From the NCBI RefSeq assembly GCF_016765585.1, contig NZ_JAESWC010000014.1, positions 124,001-188,000 of the forward strand: DNA of 64,000 nt. The letters run 5' to 3'. The position numbers and the translations under genes are program-made. Below, piece by piece: positions 47,357 through 57,154 of this stretch. How positions within the stretch are numbered: the first letter of the stretch is position 1; each line of letters starts with the position of its first letter. The notes beneath the pieces were generated by a model that did no database searches, was not told where the DNA came from, and was given only the letters and a program-made list of their open reading frames with translations. Source of the DNA: Clostridium rhizosphaerae. GTDB taxonomy: Bacteria; Bacillota; Clostridia; Clostridiales; Clostridiaceae.

Positions 47357-48660
47357 CTATTAAACCTAAAATATATCAAATTAATTATTGGTATCAAGAA
47401 CAAATAAAAAGCAAACCCTATAGCTTTCAAATTTACCCCTAATGTTGTTAAAGGTACTAAGACAGCTATGTTCCAAGGAATCATTGGAGAAATAACTATT
47501 GCTGTGTTCTCCAAATCTACCGCAAAGCTTTCCTTTGCTATGTTATTTTCCTCATAAGACTTTTTTATAAGCAGGTGCGTTAAAATTACCGCTAAAGTCT
47601 GGCTACAGCCAAAAGCAGCTGAGACTATGCTTACTAAAATAGAAGAAGCGAACAAGTCATATCTGCCTTTTGCTTTTCTTAACAGTGTCTCAATTACATC
47701 AAGCATTCCAGTACCTTCAAAGATTCCGGTAAATCCTGAGGATATAAATACAACAATCGACACCTTCAGCATGGAGAGTATCCCCCCGCCTTTTATTATA
47801 TCTTTTAACGGATTTTCATAAGGCATGCTATAGCCTAAAAATAAATACTTTGTCATTTCTACTATGCTGACCTTTTGCAATACTATTGCTATGGCGCAGG
47901 CTATCAATATACTTATAAGCATAAGAAGCTTTACATCCACCTTAAAAAAAGAAAATATTAATATAATTGCTGCGGGCAGTATAGTAATTAAGTTTACATT
48001 GAATACCTTCATTATTTCTGAATTTATAATATTTCCACTATGACTTAAAGGATACCTCAATGAAAATATCAAATATAAAATGCACGCAAATAAAAAAGGA
48101 ACTATGGAAGTTTTAAACATATTTTTTATGTTGTCATAAATATCTGTATCAGTTAAGTGAGCTATTAAATTAGCGCTGGAGGACATGGGAGAACATCTGT
48201 CTCCAAAATAGGCTCCTGAAAGAACAGCCCCTGCAGTAAGTGCTGCATTAACATTTCCGCTCCGAGCCATTACCATTAATGCCACTCCAATTGTTCCTAT
48301 AGTTCCAAAGGAAGTTCCTATAAGAAAAGATACTAAGGAACTTATCAAAAAAGCTGAAAGTACAAATATATGAGGATTTAAAAATTTCATTCCATAGTAC
48401 ACAATAGCTGGTACGGTTCCGGCTGCCATCCATGAAGCGGTTATAGCTCCAATCAAAATAAATATCTTTAAAATAATTAAAGATTTTTTCCCGCCATCAT
48501 AAGCCATTTTAATTAAAGCTTTCATCTCAAACTTTCGCTTTACTCCAAGCAATATAAATAAAATAAGACTTATAAATAAAGGATAACCAACAAAAATCCC
48601 TTTAAATGAACTAACAAGCAATAATATAAAACATAACACAAAAATTATAACAATATCCAC
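47338..48660 (-). CDS. NhaC-family Na+/H+ antiporter
   Basis: The 440-residue membrane protein has about eleven helices and matches the NhaC/ion-transporter superfamily: 'ISSLVSFLIGTSFGTIGTIG', 'AYFGDRCSPMSSSANL' and 'AAFGCSQTLAVILTHLL'. It likely exchanges sodium (or an organic acid, as in MleN) for protons. GTG start after GGGGGAGG. Its transcript converges on the hydrogenase operon. Confidence 0.88.
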   Translation of the reverse strand: MDIVIIFVLCFILLLVSSFKGIFVGYPLFISLILFILLGVKRKFEMKALIKMAYDGGKKSLIILKIFILIGAITASWMAAGTVPAIVYYGMKFLNPHIFVLSAFLISSLVSFLIGTSFGTIGTIGVALMVMARSGNVNAALTAGAVLSGAYFGDRCSPMSSSANLIAHLTDTDIYDNIKNMFKTSIVPFLFACILYLIFSLRYPLSHSGNIINSEIMKVFNVNLITILPAAIILIFSFFKVDVKLLMLISILIACAIAIVLQKVSIVEMTKYLFLGYSMPYENPLKDIIKGGGILSMLKVSIVVFISSGFTGIFEGTGMLDVIETLLRKAKGRYDLFASSILVSIVSAAFGCSQTLAVILTHLLIKKSYEENNIAKESFAVDLENTAIVISPMIPWNIAVLVPLTTLGVNLKAIGFAFYLFLIPIINLIYFRFNRKRASI

Positions 48661-48844
48661 TTGTCCTCCCCCTTATAGTCAATAACAATATCCATAAATA
48701 TCATATCAAACACAATTATACTTTTAAAGCTTACTATAAATTTACTTCCATATATTACTTCTGAATTTTATAAAAATCCCATCGATAATTCTAATATATC
48801 AATTTTATCATACTAAAGTGCCTCAAGGAAGAGACATAATCAAC

Positions 48845-49007
48845 AAGGAGGTTGAAGTCCTAAATGGACTTCAACGGGTAATCTTCGAGGCTAAAGTCCT
48901 AAATGGACTTTAGCGGGTAACTTATGAGCGAATCGAATGTCTTAAGTTACCCAGTGCCCGAATGGGAGCGAGTGATCTAGATTACCCAGTGTTTCGAAAG
49001 AAAGGAG
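48845..49007 (+). ncRNA. Nested structured leader modules of the GH18 gene (units IVa and IVb)
   Basis: Hairpin TTGAAGTCC-TAAAT-GGACTTCAA (48852-48874), outer stem GGGTAATCT (48876-48884) with AGATTACCC (48979-48987). Inside the outer stem lies a second unit: hairpin CTAAAGTCC-TAAAT-GGACTTTAG (48891-48913) and stem GGGTAACTTA (48915-48924) with TAAGTTACCC (48943-48952). After the outer stem come AGTGTTTCGAAAG and the ribosome site AAAGGAG (49001-49007). An AAGGAGG also precedes the first hairpin. The bases 48661-48844 upstream show no clear promoter. Confidence 0.7.
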
Positions 49008-49013
49008 AAAATT

Positions 49014-50465
49014 ATGAAAAAATCTAAAAGTTTTTTATCTGCAATAATTGCTTTTTCATTATTAGCACTAAGTTCAAACACTGCTTTTGGGGTAAAAAGT
49101 GAAGCTCAAACATCTGTCATCACTCAAGCAAAACAGATAGAAAAATCTGTTACTCAGCCTTTGCAGTCTTCAGCTAATAGTATTCCTTCAAACAGCTCTG
49201 CTGATCAGAAGAGTATACCTAAAACTGTTGCCGCTGCAAATATATTTGTTAATGAGACTTCCAAATTAACCCCTGCTTCAAGTATTCCAAGTAAAAATAC
49301 TTCAAGCAGCACTGCGGCTCCAGCTTCTGCAAGTACAAGTTCAAAAACATCTTCACCTGTTTCAACTTCCACTGCTCAGGCTTCGAAGTCTACTGTATCG
49401 ACATCTACCTCTACGACACCTGCTGCTCAACCAGCTCCAACGCCAGCACCTGCACCTGCAGCTCCGGTATCGTCACCAAAACCTGCACCACCAAGCATAC
49501 CTTCTTCAGATAAAATTGTGCTTGGTTACGGAACTTATTACTCATCAAGTGATACTTCTTCATTAAATTCTATGAAGCCTCACAGTACAATTATAGATGA
49601 GCTTGCTACACACACTTATATAGTAAATACTGATGGAAGTTTATATATACAAAATAATGTATTTCCAAAAAGCCAGGTTTCTTTTGCAAACAGCAATGGG
49701 ATTAAACCTCTAGCGGTAGTTAGAAATGAATTTAATGGAGATTTAGCCCATGATGTTTTAACCAATTCTACAGCCAGAGCAAACCTATTAAGCGGAATAC
49801 AAAACTCATTAATGTCCAACAGCTTCTCTGGAGTAAATATTGATTTTGAGCTATTAAAATCCTCTGATAGAGATGTGTTTACAGCCTTTATGAGAGATTT
49901 ATACAATATGCTTCACCCTCAAGGCTTCATTGTTTCTATTGCGCTTCCTGCTAAGACCTCAGAGGCTGAAAAATGGGTTTATGCCTATGATTACGCCAAG
50001 CTTGGAAGTTATTCGGATCAAGTTATACTAATGACTTATGATGAGCACTATCCGGGAGGACAGCCTGGACCAGTAGCATCAATTGGATGGGTACAGAGAA
50101 TAGTAAATTATGCTTCTTCAGTAATACCTAAATCTAAGCTTCTTCTTGGTATAGCAGCCTATGGATATGACTGGACAGTAAGTGGTGGAAAAACTGTATC
50201 AACAAAGTCTGTAAGCATAGCAACTGCTGCAAGCATTGCAGCGAATAATGGGGCTCAAATTCAATGGGATTCCACTGCTCAGGTTCCTTACTTTAATTAT
50301 ACTGACAGCAAGGGTTCACATTCTGTTTATTTCGAAAACAGTACAAGCATAGGATATAAGCTCAATATAGTAAATAACAGTAATCTAAAGGGTATAGCAA
50401 TCTGGAGATTAGGTCTTGAAGATGAAAATTATTGGACAACCATAAAAACAAAACTTAATAAATAA
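49014..50465 (+). CDS. Secreted glycoside hydrolase family 18 protein with Ser/Thr/Pro/Ala linker
   Basis: The 483-residue protein has a signal peptide (about 1-27), a long low-complexity linker (about 60-165, rich in Ser, Thr, Ala, Pro) and a GH18 barrel (about 168-480). The acid is the Glu in 'FSGVNIDFELL' (only the last Asp of the DxxDxDxE box is kept), with 'DQVILMTYDEHYPGG' and 'LLLGIAAYGYDW'. It resembles the YaaH/SleL-like spore or cell-wall hydrolases. The linker may cross the wall. Its leader carries nested repeat modules. Confidence 0.88.
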   Translation: MKKSKSFLSAIIAFSLLALSSNTAFGVKSEAQTSVITQAKQIEKSVTQPLQSSANSIPSNSSADQKSIPKTVAAANIFVNETSKLTPASSIPSKNTSSSTAAPASASTSSKTSSPVSTSTAQASKSTVSTSTSTTPAAQPAPTPAPAPAAPVSSPKPAPPSIPSSDKIVLGYGTYYSSSDTSSLNSMKPHSTIIDELATHTYIVNTDGSLYIQNNVFPKSQVSFANSNGIKPLAVVRNEFNGDLAHDVLTNSTARANLLSGIQNSLMSNSFSGVNIDFELLKSSDRDVFTAFMRDLYNMLHPQGFIVSIALPAKTSEAEKWVYAYDYAKLGSYSDQVILMTYDEHYPGGQPGPVASIGWVQRIVNYASSVIPKSKLLLGIAAYGYDWTVSGGKTVSTKSVSIATAASIAANNGAQIQWDSTAQVPYFNYTDSKGSHSVYFENSTSIGYKLNIVNNSNLKGIAIWRLGLEDENYWTTIKTKLNK

Positions 50466-50470
50466 AAATG

Positions 50471-50518
50471 ATTCCAAGTTAATTCCTGTAGATGAATTTC
50501 TAAGGTTTAACTTGGAAT
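50471..50518 (+). terminator. Terminator of the GH18 gene
   Basis: Perfect 12-bp stem ATTCCAAGTTAA / TTAACTTGGAAT with a 24-nt loop and T-rich 3' side. Confidence 0.8.
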
Positions 50519-50716
50519 TTTATTTTACAAAATGTTTTCAATATGAAATATTCCTATGTGGACAATCATAGTATATAATTGTACTTATGTCCAAATATTG
50601 AAAACCTATCATTTCGAATTTATTAATGTAATTTTACCATTTTAACTTCGTAATCAATATTTAATATATAGATTTCAATTTTAAAATTATATCTATTACG
50701 CTGGAAGGGGAGTAGG

Positions 50717-51562
50717 ATGAATAAGATTAAAATTTTTACAGACAGCACAAGTGATCTCACACCTGACCTTATAAAAGAAAATGATATATCAATTATTCCT
50801 TTGTACGTAAATTTTGATGAAAAAAGCTTCAAAGATGGAGTAGATATTAGTACTGAAGAGCTTTATAGAAAAGTTGAAGAATATAACATGCTTCCAAAAA
50901 CCTCTGCTGCTCCTCCAGCAGAATTTTATAAAACCTTTAAACCTTACATTGATGATAACTACGATATTATATTTATTGGCCTTTCATCAGCTTTATCTTC
51001 ACATTTACAAAATGCAGTGCTTGCTGCAAATCAATTTCCGGAGGGAAGAATACATATTGTTGATTCATTAAACCTATCCTCTGCAATAGGCCTTCTTGTT
51101 ATGAAAGCTGTTGATTTTAGAAATGAAGGTTTGAATGCTTTTGAAATTGCTGAAAGAGTTAAAGCACTTGTTCCTAAAATAAAAACAGCTTTTATAATTG
51201 ATACTTTAGATTATCTTTTTATGGGCGGAAGATGTTCTGCATTAGAAAGCTTTTTTGGCGGGGTTTTAAAAATCAGACCTGTAGTAAAGGTAGTGGACGG
51301 GAAAATGGTTCTTGGTCAAAAATTAATGGGTAAAAGAGCACGTGCTCTTAACACTATGCTTAACAGTGTTATAAAGGAAAAAGGTAATATATCGCCTGAA
51401 AGAGTTATGGTAACTCACTCAATAAGCAATGATGCAGGCTACTTAAAAAATGAACTTAATAAACATATTGATGTTAAGGAAATAATTGAAACCCAGGCAG
51501 GCTGCGTAATCTCAAGCCACTGCGGACCAAATACTATTGGAATACTTTATATTGAGAAATAA
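50717..51562 (+). CDS. DegV family fatty-acid-binding protein
   Basis: The 281-residue protein matches DegV: 'IFTDSTSDLTPDLIKENDIS', 'KTSAAPPAEFYKTF', 'IVDSLNLSSAIGLLV' and 'TLDYLFMGGRCS'. DegV/FakB proteins hold a fatty acid for phosphorylation by FakA; no fakA is adjacent, so the role is inferred from family. GGAAGGGGAG precedes the ATG. Its stop is 10 bases from the composite repeat. Confidence 0.92.
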   Translation: MNKIKIFTDSTSDLTPDLIKENDISIIPLYVNFDEKSFKDGVDISTEELYRKVEEYNMLPKTSAAPPAEFYKTFKPYIDDNYDIIFIGLSSALSSHLQNAVLAANQFPEGRIHIVDSLNLSSAIGLLVMKAVDFRNEGLNAFEIAERVKALVPKIKTAFIIDTLDYLFMGGRCSALESFFGGVLKIRPVVKVVDGKMVLGQKLMGKRARALNTMLNSVIKEKGNISPERVMVTHSISNDAGYLKNELNKHIDVKEIIETQAGCVISSHCGPNTIGILYIEK

Positions 51563-51571
51563 CTTGATAAA

Positions 51572-52490
51572 ATTGCGAACTCAATGGTCACAGGCTATGC
51601 TTTAAAGTCCGCAGGGCTTATTGTGGAAAATAATATATAATCTTAGTAATTACTTTGCGGATGTTCTAAGGTTTGTGCAGCCATAAAACTAAGAGCCTCT
51701 AGGAATTCGCTTTAACTGCTGCTATCTTTAAAGCGAAGCTTCTAGAAAAAATTTTTCTATCATATTTTACTTTTTGTTAGCTCAGAAGAGAGGCTCTAAG
51801 TTTTATGACTTCACTTCACCAAGAACATAGGCAAAATACTCAATTAATCTTATATATTATTTTCCACACGGCCCTACAGACTTTAAAGCACGCCTATAAT
51901 AATTTTGTTGCCTTCTAGCTAATCATGTTTAAAACAAGTAATGATGACTTTATCATTCATATATTTATATATAAACCTATAAAAATATTTAAATATTTAC
52001 TGCAATCATGCCGGTTTGCAATAGATTTACTTTTTACAGTATCAAAGAACATGCTCATATAAACACTATTATTAACCAGTGCCAGACATTAAAAAGTTTT
52101 AATTATATAAACATCCATTAAATAAGTCATATAGATATACAATTATAATTGCGTATAAGATGCATAGACTGGGCGTAAGGACCGAGAGCAGGTGTGGAAA
52201 ATAATATTTTAATTTGATTGATAACTTTGCCCATGTTCTTGGCGAAGCAATGCTAAAAAGCTTAGAGTCTCTCTTTTGAGCAAGTTAAAAGTATTTTAAG
52301 TTTACTAAAGATATTTTGAAGCCTGCAGCCATTAAAGAAACAAGAAGTCAAGCGAATTCTTAGAGACTCTTAGCTTTTCAGCATTGCAAGCCTTAGAACA
52401 TACATAAAGTTATCATAAAGTAAAATATTATTTTCCACACAAGGCTCTAAGGTCTTTACACCACAGCCTGCGGTAACTTTAGTTCGCAAT
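51572..52490. repeat. Composite repeat, copy 1 (palindrome A + spacer + palindrome B)
   Basis: About 919 bp between two convergent stop codons. Part A (51572-51910) is a long palindrome like that at 21743-22090. Part B (52148-52490) is a related palindrome with exact ends ATTGCG and CGCAAT; its inner arms hold CTTAGAGTCTCTCTTTTGAG. A spacer of about 240 bp joins them. The whole unit is repeated in reverse orientation at 60083-60935 with scattered differences. No coding capacity is seen in either copy. Confidence 0.9.
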
Positions 52491-53144
52491 CTACTTAAAT
52501 AACCTGTCAGCATCAACTTCACTAAAGGCTTCCACAACCAAATCTGCCATAGATATGTCCTGATTGCCTGAGGATATATTTTTATATCCAATACATTTCA
52601 TGCCCGCTTTTTTAGCTGCTCTAACTCCATTATGAGAATCCTCAACTACTATACATTCGTTAGGCGAAACACCAAGCTTTTCTGCTGCATAAATAAAAAT
52701 ATCTGGCTCTGGTTTGCTTTTTCGAACCATATCTCCTGTTACTAGAACTTCAAAATACTCTTCAAGCTTAAATATTTTTACCACAGCCTCAATAACATTT
52801 AAAGGCGATGATGAAGCAATAGCTAATTTAGTTCCTCTTTCATGAAGCTTTCTAATAAAATCTCTTACTCCTTCAACAAGAGCAACTTCACACTCTTCAG
52901 AAGTTAAATGATTAAAATATTTTTCCCTAGCGTGGTTAACTAAGTAGTCCAGATCCTGAGAAAGCTTATATTTTTTCTTTAATGTATCCCACATGTAATG
53001 AGAAGTTGTACCAACAAATGTACTATGTTCTTCTCTCGTTACATCTATTCCCAATTCATCGTATATCTCATATTCAAGCTTTAGGTGAACTGGCTCACTG
53101 TCAATTATTACTCCATCCATATCAAATATAACTGCTTTAAACAT
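52491..53144 (-). CDS. HAD-family phosphatase, beta-phosphoglucomutase-like
   Basis: The 217-residue protein has HAD motif I 'VIFDMDGVIIDSEPVH', motif II 'LAIASSS', motif III Lys in 'KSKPEPDIF' and motif IV 'VVEDSHNGVRAA', with the small helical cap of the beta-PGM subfamily. It may act on sugar phosphates or as a general phosphatase. It follows the MFS gene by 20 bases. Its TAG begins exactly at the base after the end of palindrome B. Confidence 0.9.
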   Translation of the reverse strand: MFKAVIFDMDGVIIDSEPVHLKLEYEIYDELGIDVTREEHSTFVGTTSHYMWDTLKKKYKLSQDLDYLVNHAREKYFNHLTSEECEVALVEGVRDFIRKLHERGTKLAIASSSPLNVIEAVVKIFKLEEYFEVLVTGDMVRKSKPEPDIFIYAAEKLGVSPNECIVVEDSHNGVRAAKKAGMKCIGYKNISSGNQDISMADLVVEAFSEVDADRLFK

Positions 53145-53164
53145 TGTTACATCACTCCCGTCAA

Positions 53165-54406
53165 TTATCTGTGTTTTATTTCATAAGTTCTCAGCCATCT
53201 CATAAAAATACTTGAAATAAAAGCTAATATGAAGCACATTATCCAAAGTTTTCTTATACCATAGGAATCTATAAATCTTCCAAAAATATAAGGTCCAAAG
53301 GAAAAACCTACTCCTGTTATAAGTGGGATTACTGCGTTAAATCTTCCTCTGTGATTTATAGGAGAATGATTTGCAATATAAACTCCTGAGTTTGTAGCTT
53401 CAAGTATTTCTCCTATTGTATATAACACTGCAGAAAATATAAATAAAGGAAAACTGTTTACAAAGCCGAGCATTCCAAAACCTACAGCGTAAAACAATGA
53501 AGCCAAAGCTACATTTATAACAGGTTTGATTTTCATAGTCAATTTTAGTATAAAGGTTGTAGAAATAATTATAACTATGCCGTTTGTAGCCATAACGAAA
53601 CCAAAATACTTGGATCCTAAATCACTTCCAAAAACTTGAGTCATTTGAATAGGTATAACAAAACCTATAGTTGAATATACAAAGGCATTTATGGTTTTCC
53701 CTACTAAAAATAAAGATAGTGATGGTCTCCTAATCAAAGCCTTAAATACATTTGTATCTTCAGCAGATTCAGTATCATTTGCAGCCTTGCTCTCTTCAAT
53801 TTCTTCTTTACTTGGGAGAGTATCCTCTATAAATATTGATAGTAATATTAAAGCTATAATTATTGAAACAGTATTACCTAAAAAGATAAGTCTTGTATGA
53901 TTTCTATATAAAAATCCCGCTATCATTGGTCCTACAGAAAAGCCAAGGTTTATTCCAAGGTATAATAAAGAAAATGCTGATTTTCTATTATCTTTGTTGG
54001 TTAAGTCTGTTATCATAGCCGAATTTGCCGGCTGGGCAGCACTCATAAAAAAGCCCGCTGTTATTAAAAGCCTTGGAATCCATATAGAATTTCCTAAAAA
54101 GGCACAGGGTGCAAAACATAAGGCAGCAAAACCTTGAAATATCAAATATAATTTCTTTCTCCCAAAATGATCAGTAAGCTTTCCTCCAATCAGCGAACCT
54201 GCAGCTTGAACAAAAGCACTAATCATAAAATATGTACCGGCATCTTTTTTACTTAAGCCTATATGCTCTGTTAAAAATAATGTTAAAAACGGATAAACAA
54301 AATTACCCATCGCATTTACTACACGTACAATAGCAAGAATATAAATAGTCCGAGGCAGCCCTGAATATATTTCTACTTTACTAAGTAACTTCTTTGAAGT
54401 TTTCAT
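53165..54406 (-). CDS. MFS transporter
   Basis: The 413-residue protein has twelve predicted membrane helices and MFS signatures such as 'GGKLTDHFGRKKLY' between helices 2 and 3 and 'SVGPMIAGFLYRNHT'. A charged central loop (about 200-225) separates the halves. It is a probable drug or metabolite exporter of the DHA1 type. First gene of an operon with the HAD phosphatase, divergent from the MATE gene. Confidence 0.9.
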   Translation of the reverse strand: MKTSKKLLSKVEIYSGLPRTIYILAIVRVVNAMGNFVYPFLTLFLTEHIGLSKKDAGTYFMISAFVQAAGSLIGGKLTDHFGRKKLYLIFQGFAALCFAPCAFLGNSIWIPRLLITAGFFMSAAQPANSAMITDLTNKDNRKSAFSLLYLGINLGFSVGPMIAGFLYRNHTRLIFLGNTVSIIIALILLSIFIEDTLPSKEEIEESKAANDTESAEDTNVFKALIRRPSLSLFLVGKTINAFVYSTIGFVIPIQMTQVFGSDLGSKYFGFVMATNGIVIIISTTFILKLTMKIKPVINVALASLFYAVGFGMLGFVNSFPLFIFSAVLYTIGEILEATNSGVYIANHSPINHRGRFNAVIPLITGVGFSFGPYIFGRFIDSYGIRKLWIMCFILAFISSIFMRWLRTYEIKHR

Positions 54407-54562
54407 TGTAAGCCCCCCTTTTTCCCCATAATCTCCAATTACTATTGTAATATAACGGTATATAAAAAACTATTAAAAGTTGAAGAGCTGTCAGAAATAT
54501 TATACAATAGTCTATGTGCCACCAAATTTAGGAATTAATTATATTTTTGAACAGGAGGAATT

Positions 54563-55933
54563 ATGGGGATAATTCAATTATTTAATGACAAAAAATTTTT
54601 TAAGTCCATGTTAAAACTTGCTATACCGATAGCACTTCAAAATTTAATATTATCTTCTTTAAATCTTGTTGATACTATCATAATTGGAGGATTAGGTGAA
54701 ACTGCCATTGCAAGCGTCGGACTCGCAAATCAGTATTTTTTCCTTTTAAATCTTCTTTTGTTTGGTATAACAAGCGGTTCCTCTATATTCACTGCTCAAT
54801 ATTGGGGCAATAAGGATATTAAAAATATAAGAAGAGTTTTGGGACTATGCCTTTTAACTGGCTGCAGTGCGGCTTTGTTATTTACCTTAGGCGGATTATT
54901 CTTTCCCAAACAAATATTAAGCATATTTTCAAAAGATGCGGATGTTATTATGCTTGGAAGTCAGTATTTAAAAATTATAGTCTTTAGTTATGTTATAACT
55001 TCCATAACCTTTGCATATTCCTTTACCTTAAGAAGCACCGGACAAGTAAAAATCCCTATGATAGTAAGCGTTACAGCTCTTGCTATTAACACTATTCTTA
55101 ATTACCTTCTTGTATACGGCTACTTTGGTTTTCCTAAAATGGGGACCAACGGTTCTGCTACAGCGACTTTAATAGCCAGAATTATAGAAATGTGTTTAAT
55201 TCTATTTGCAGTGTATAGAAAAAATAATGTTATAGCCGCTAAGTTCAGCGAGCTTATGGATTTATCAAAAGCCTTTATTCTTAACTTCTTTAAAGTGACA
55301 ATACCTGTAATATTAAATGAATCAATTTGGGCTCTCGGAGTAACTATGTATGCAATAGTTTATGCAAGAATGGGTACCGAAGTTATTGCATCTACCAATA
55401 TATCAAGCACGGTAGAAAGAATTACCTGGGTAATATTTATGGGACTTGGCAATGCTTGTGCAGTTATGATAGGCCATAAAATTGGTGAAGGAAATGAAAA
55501 AGATGCATTTATTTATGCAAAACGCTTTATTATCTTAGGTCCTGTATTTGCAATGTTTGCAGGAATTCTTGTATTTTTTACATCACCTTGGATATTATCT
55601 GCTTATAAGGTTTCACCTGTAGTTTATAATTATGCTGCTAAAAATCTTATAGTTTTTTCAATATTCCTTTGGGTAAAAGTATTTAATTTTACTTCCATAG
55701 TTGGGATACTTAGAAGCGGAGGAGATACAACATTTTGCTTAATATTAGATACCGGAGGAGTATGGCTTATAGGAGTGCCTCTTGTATTCCTTGGCGGACT
55801 TGTATGGCACCTTCCAGTTTATTATGTTTATGCCCTGGTTTATATGGAAGAAGTTGCAAAGCTTATTATAGGTCTTCCTAGAATACTATCTAAAAAATGG
55901 ATTAATAATTTAGCTTCAAAAACAGTTGTATAA
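54563..55933 (+). CDS. MATE-family efflux protein
   Basis: The 456-residue membrane protein has twelve helices in two MatE repeats ('LSSLNLVDTIIIGGLGETAI', 'GSSIFTAQYWGNKDIKNI', 'NACAVMIGHKIGEGNEKDA'). It uses a cation gradient to export organic compounds. ACAGGAGG precedes the ATG. The stop codon lies 5 bases before a long type C palindrome. Confidence 0.93.
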   Translation: MGIIQLFNDKKFFKSMLKLAIPIALQNLILSSLNLVDTIIIGGLGETAIASVGLANQYFFLLNLLLFGITSGSSIFTAQYWGNKDIKNIRRVLGLCLLTGCSAALLFTLGGLFFPKQILSIFSKDADVIMLGSQYLKIIVFSYVITSITFAYSFTLRSTGQVKIPMIVSVTALAINTILNYLLVYGYFGFPKMGTNGSATATLIARIIEMCLILFAVYRKNNVIAAKFSELMDLSKAFILNFFKVTIPVILNESIWALGVTMYAIVYARMGTEVIASTNISSTVERITWVIFMGLGNACAVMIGHKIGEGNEKDAFIYAKRFIILGPVFAMFAGILVFFTSPWILSAYKVSPVVYNYAAKNLIVFSIFLWVKVFNFTSIVGILRSGGDTTFCLILDTGGVWLIGVPLVFLGGLVWHLPVYYVYALVYMEEVAKLIIGLPRILSKKWINNLASKTVV

Positions 55934-55937
55934 CTAA

Positions 55938-56184
55938 AGGGGTTGTATCAAAACAGCCAAACCTAGTGTGGTATTTGAATATGTAGGAACATTTGAGCAA
56001 GCAGTAATAAGACTTTAATTAAAAAATTTATAAAGCCGTTAAGAATCCTGTACTGTCTGAGCAAAGCGAGTTTATAGGATTTAGGGTTTATAAATTTTTT
56101 AATTATTAGTCTTATCTGCGAAGCGAAAGTTTCCTAAGATTCAAATACCACGCAGTAGGTTTAAGTTGTTTTGATACAACCCCT
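55938..56184. repeat. Long palindrome, type C (copy 2)
   Basis: A 247-bp imperfect inverted repeat with ends AGGGGTTGTATCAAAAC and GTTTTGATACAACCCCT. The middle matches, in reverse orientation, the palindrome at 12527-12761 (for example AGTCTTATCTGCGAAGCG region and CTTAACGGCTTTATAAATTT). It fills the gap between the convergent MATE and DUF975 stop codons. Confidence 0.9.
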
Positions 56185-56189
56185 TCATA

Positions 56190-56942
56190 TTATAGGCTTT
56201 CTACTCTAACATAACCCTGCTTTAAATCTTCATAGAAGTTAGCTTTAGTTGTATTATAATATGCACTAACCCATAAAAGTCCAATAACTAGGGCTAAAAG
56301 GCCTAATATAAACCATCCAATAAAACTTAGCATAAGCATAAAAAGCTTACCCTTGTTTCCTTTCATCATTTCCTTACTTCTTCTAATTGCTTCTATAGAA
56401 CTTATCTCTGGATTATCATGCAGTATATAATAAGCCATAGAATATCTTAAACCTGCCATTATTACTGATACTGATGAAGCGATACCAAATACTATTATTG
56501 TTAATACTAACATACCAAAGGATTGTTTTATAAAGAAAACTATTCCGAGTATTGCACCAGGTATTATAAATATCGAACTCCATAAAGCAACAAATATTAT
56601 TACCAATAGATTTAATAAAAATGAATTTCCAAAGTTTTTGAATCCACTGAATATATCTTCTATAATTGCATTTTCCCCTCTTGCTAATTTCAAGAAATAT
56701 GTTGTTATTCCAAGTGCAATTGGACCTGCCAATATAAAATTAATAAGTGCTCCAAAATTAACAAATGCCCCACTTGTCCTATGCACAAGCTCTCCATTTA
56801 CATAGCTGTATTTTATTCCGCTGTTAGCCTGAAAGGCTTGAGTAAGAATATATGATATCAGGATAATTAATACAGTTATCATCCACTTTCCTGCAAGCTG
56901 TCGCCTAGCTGATGCCCTGTATTCGTTGTTTTGTTTTAACAT
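56190..56942 (-). CDS. DUF975 membrane protein
   Basis: The 250-residue protein has about six membrane helices and fits DUF975 ('GKWMITVLIILISYILTQAF' at the N terminus, 'IRRSKEMMKGNKGKLFML' before the last helices). Function unknown. AGGGGG lies before the ATG. Single gene whose stop is 6 bases from the type C palindrome. Confidence 0.83.
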   Translation of the reverse strand: MLKQNNEYRASARRQLAGKWMITVLIILISYILTQAFQANSGIKYSYVNGELVHRTSGAFVNFGALINFILAGPIALGITTYFLKLARGENAIIEDIFSGFKNFGNSFLLNLLVIIFVALWSSIFIIPGAILGIVFFIKQSFGMLVLTIIVFGIASSVSVIMAGLRYSMAYYILHDNPEISSIEAIRRSKEMMKGNKGKLFMLMLSFIGWFILGLLALVIGLLWVSAYYNTTKANFYEDLKQGYVRVESL

Positions 56943-57154
56943 CTATTAACCCCCTATATTATTTATTTCAGCATGAATACTCTCGCATTTATGCTGCTAT
57001 TATTTGTAATAATAGTGTACTATATATTTTATTTTTTTAAAAGCACTAATATTCCAAATATTATTTTTCACAAATGAAAAAACTGCTAACTTTATTTTTT
57101 GAGCTAAGGGAATACTATTAAAGGTAAATATAAAATTGAAGAGGAGGAAATCTA

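Noticed and set aside
41387-49007. Leader modules as self-cleaving ribozymes
   Set aside because: The CTGATGA...GAAA core of hammerhead and the conserved parts of other small ribozymes known to me are absent.
52370-52591. 73-codon frame at the end of composite repeat 1
   Set aside because: It overlaps the HAD gene in another frame and lies mostly in the palindrome.
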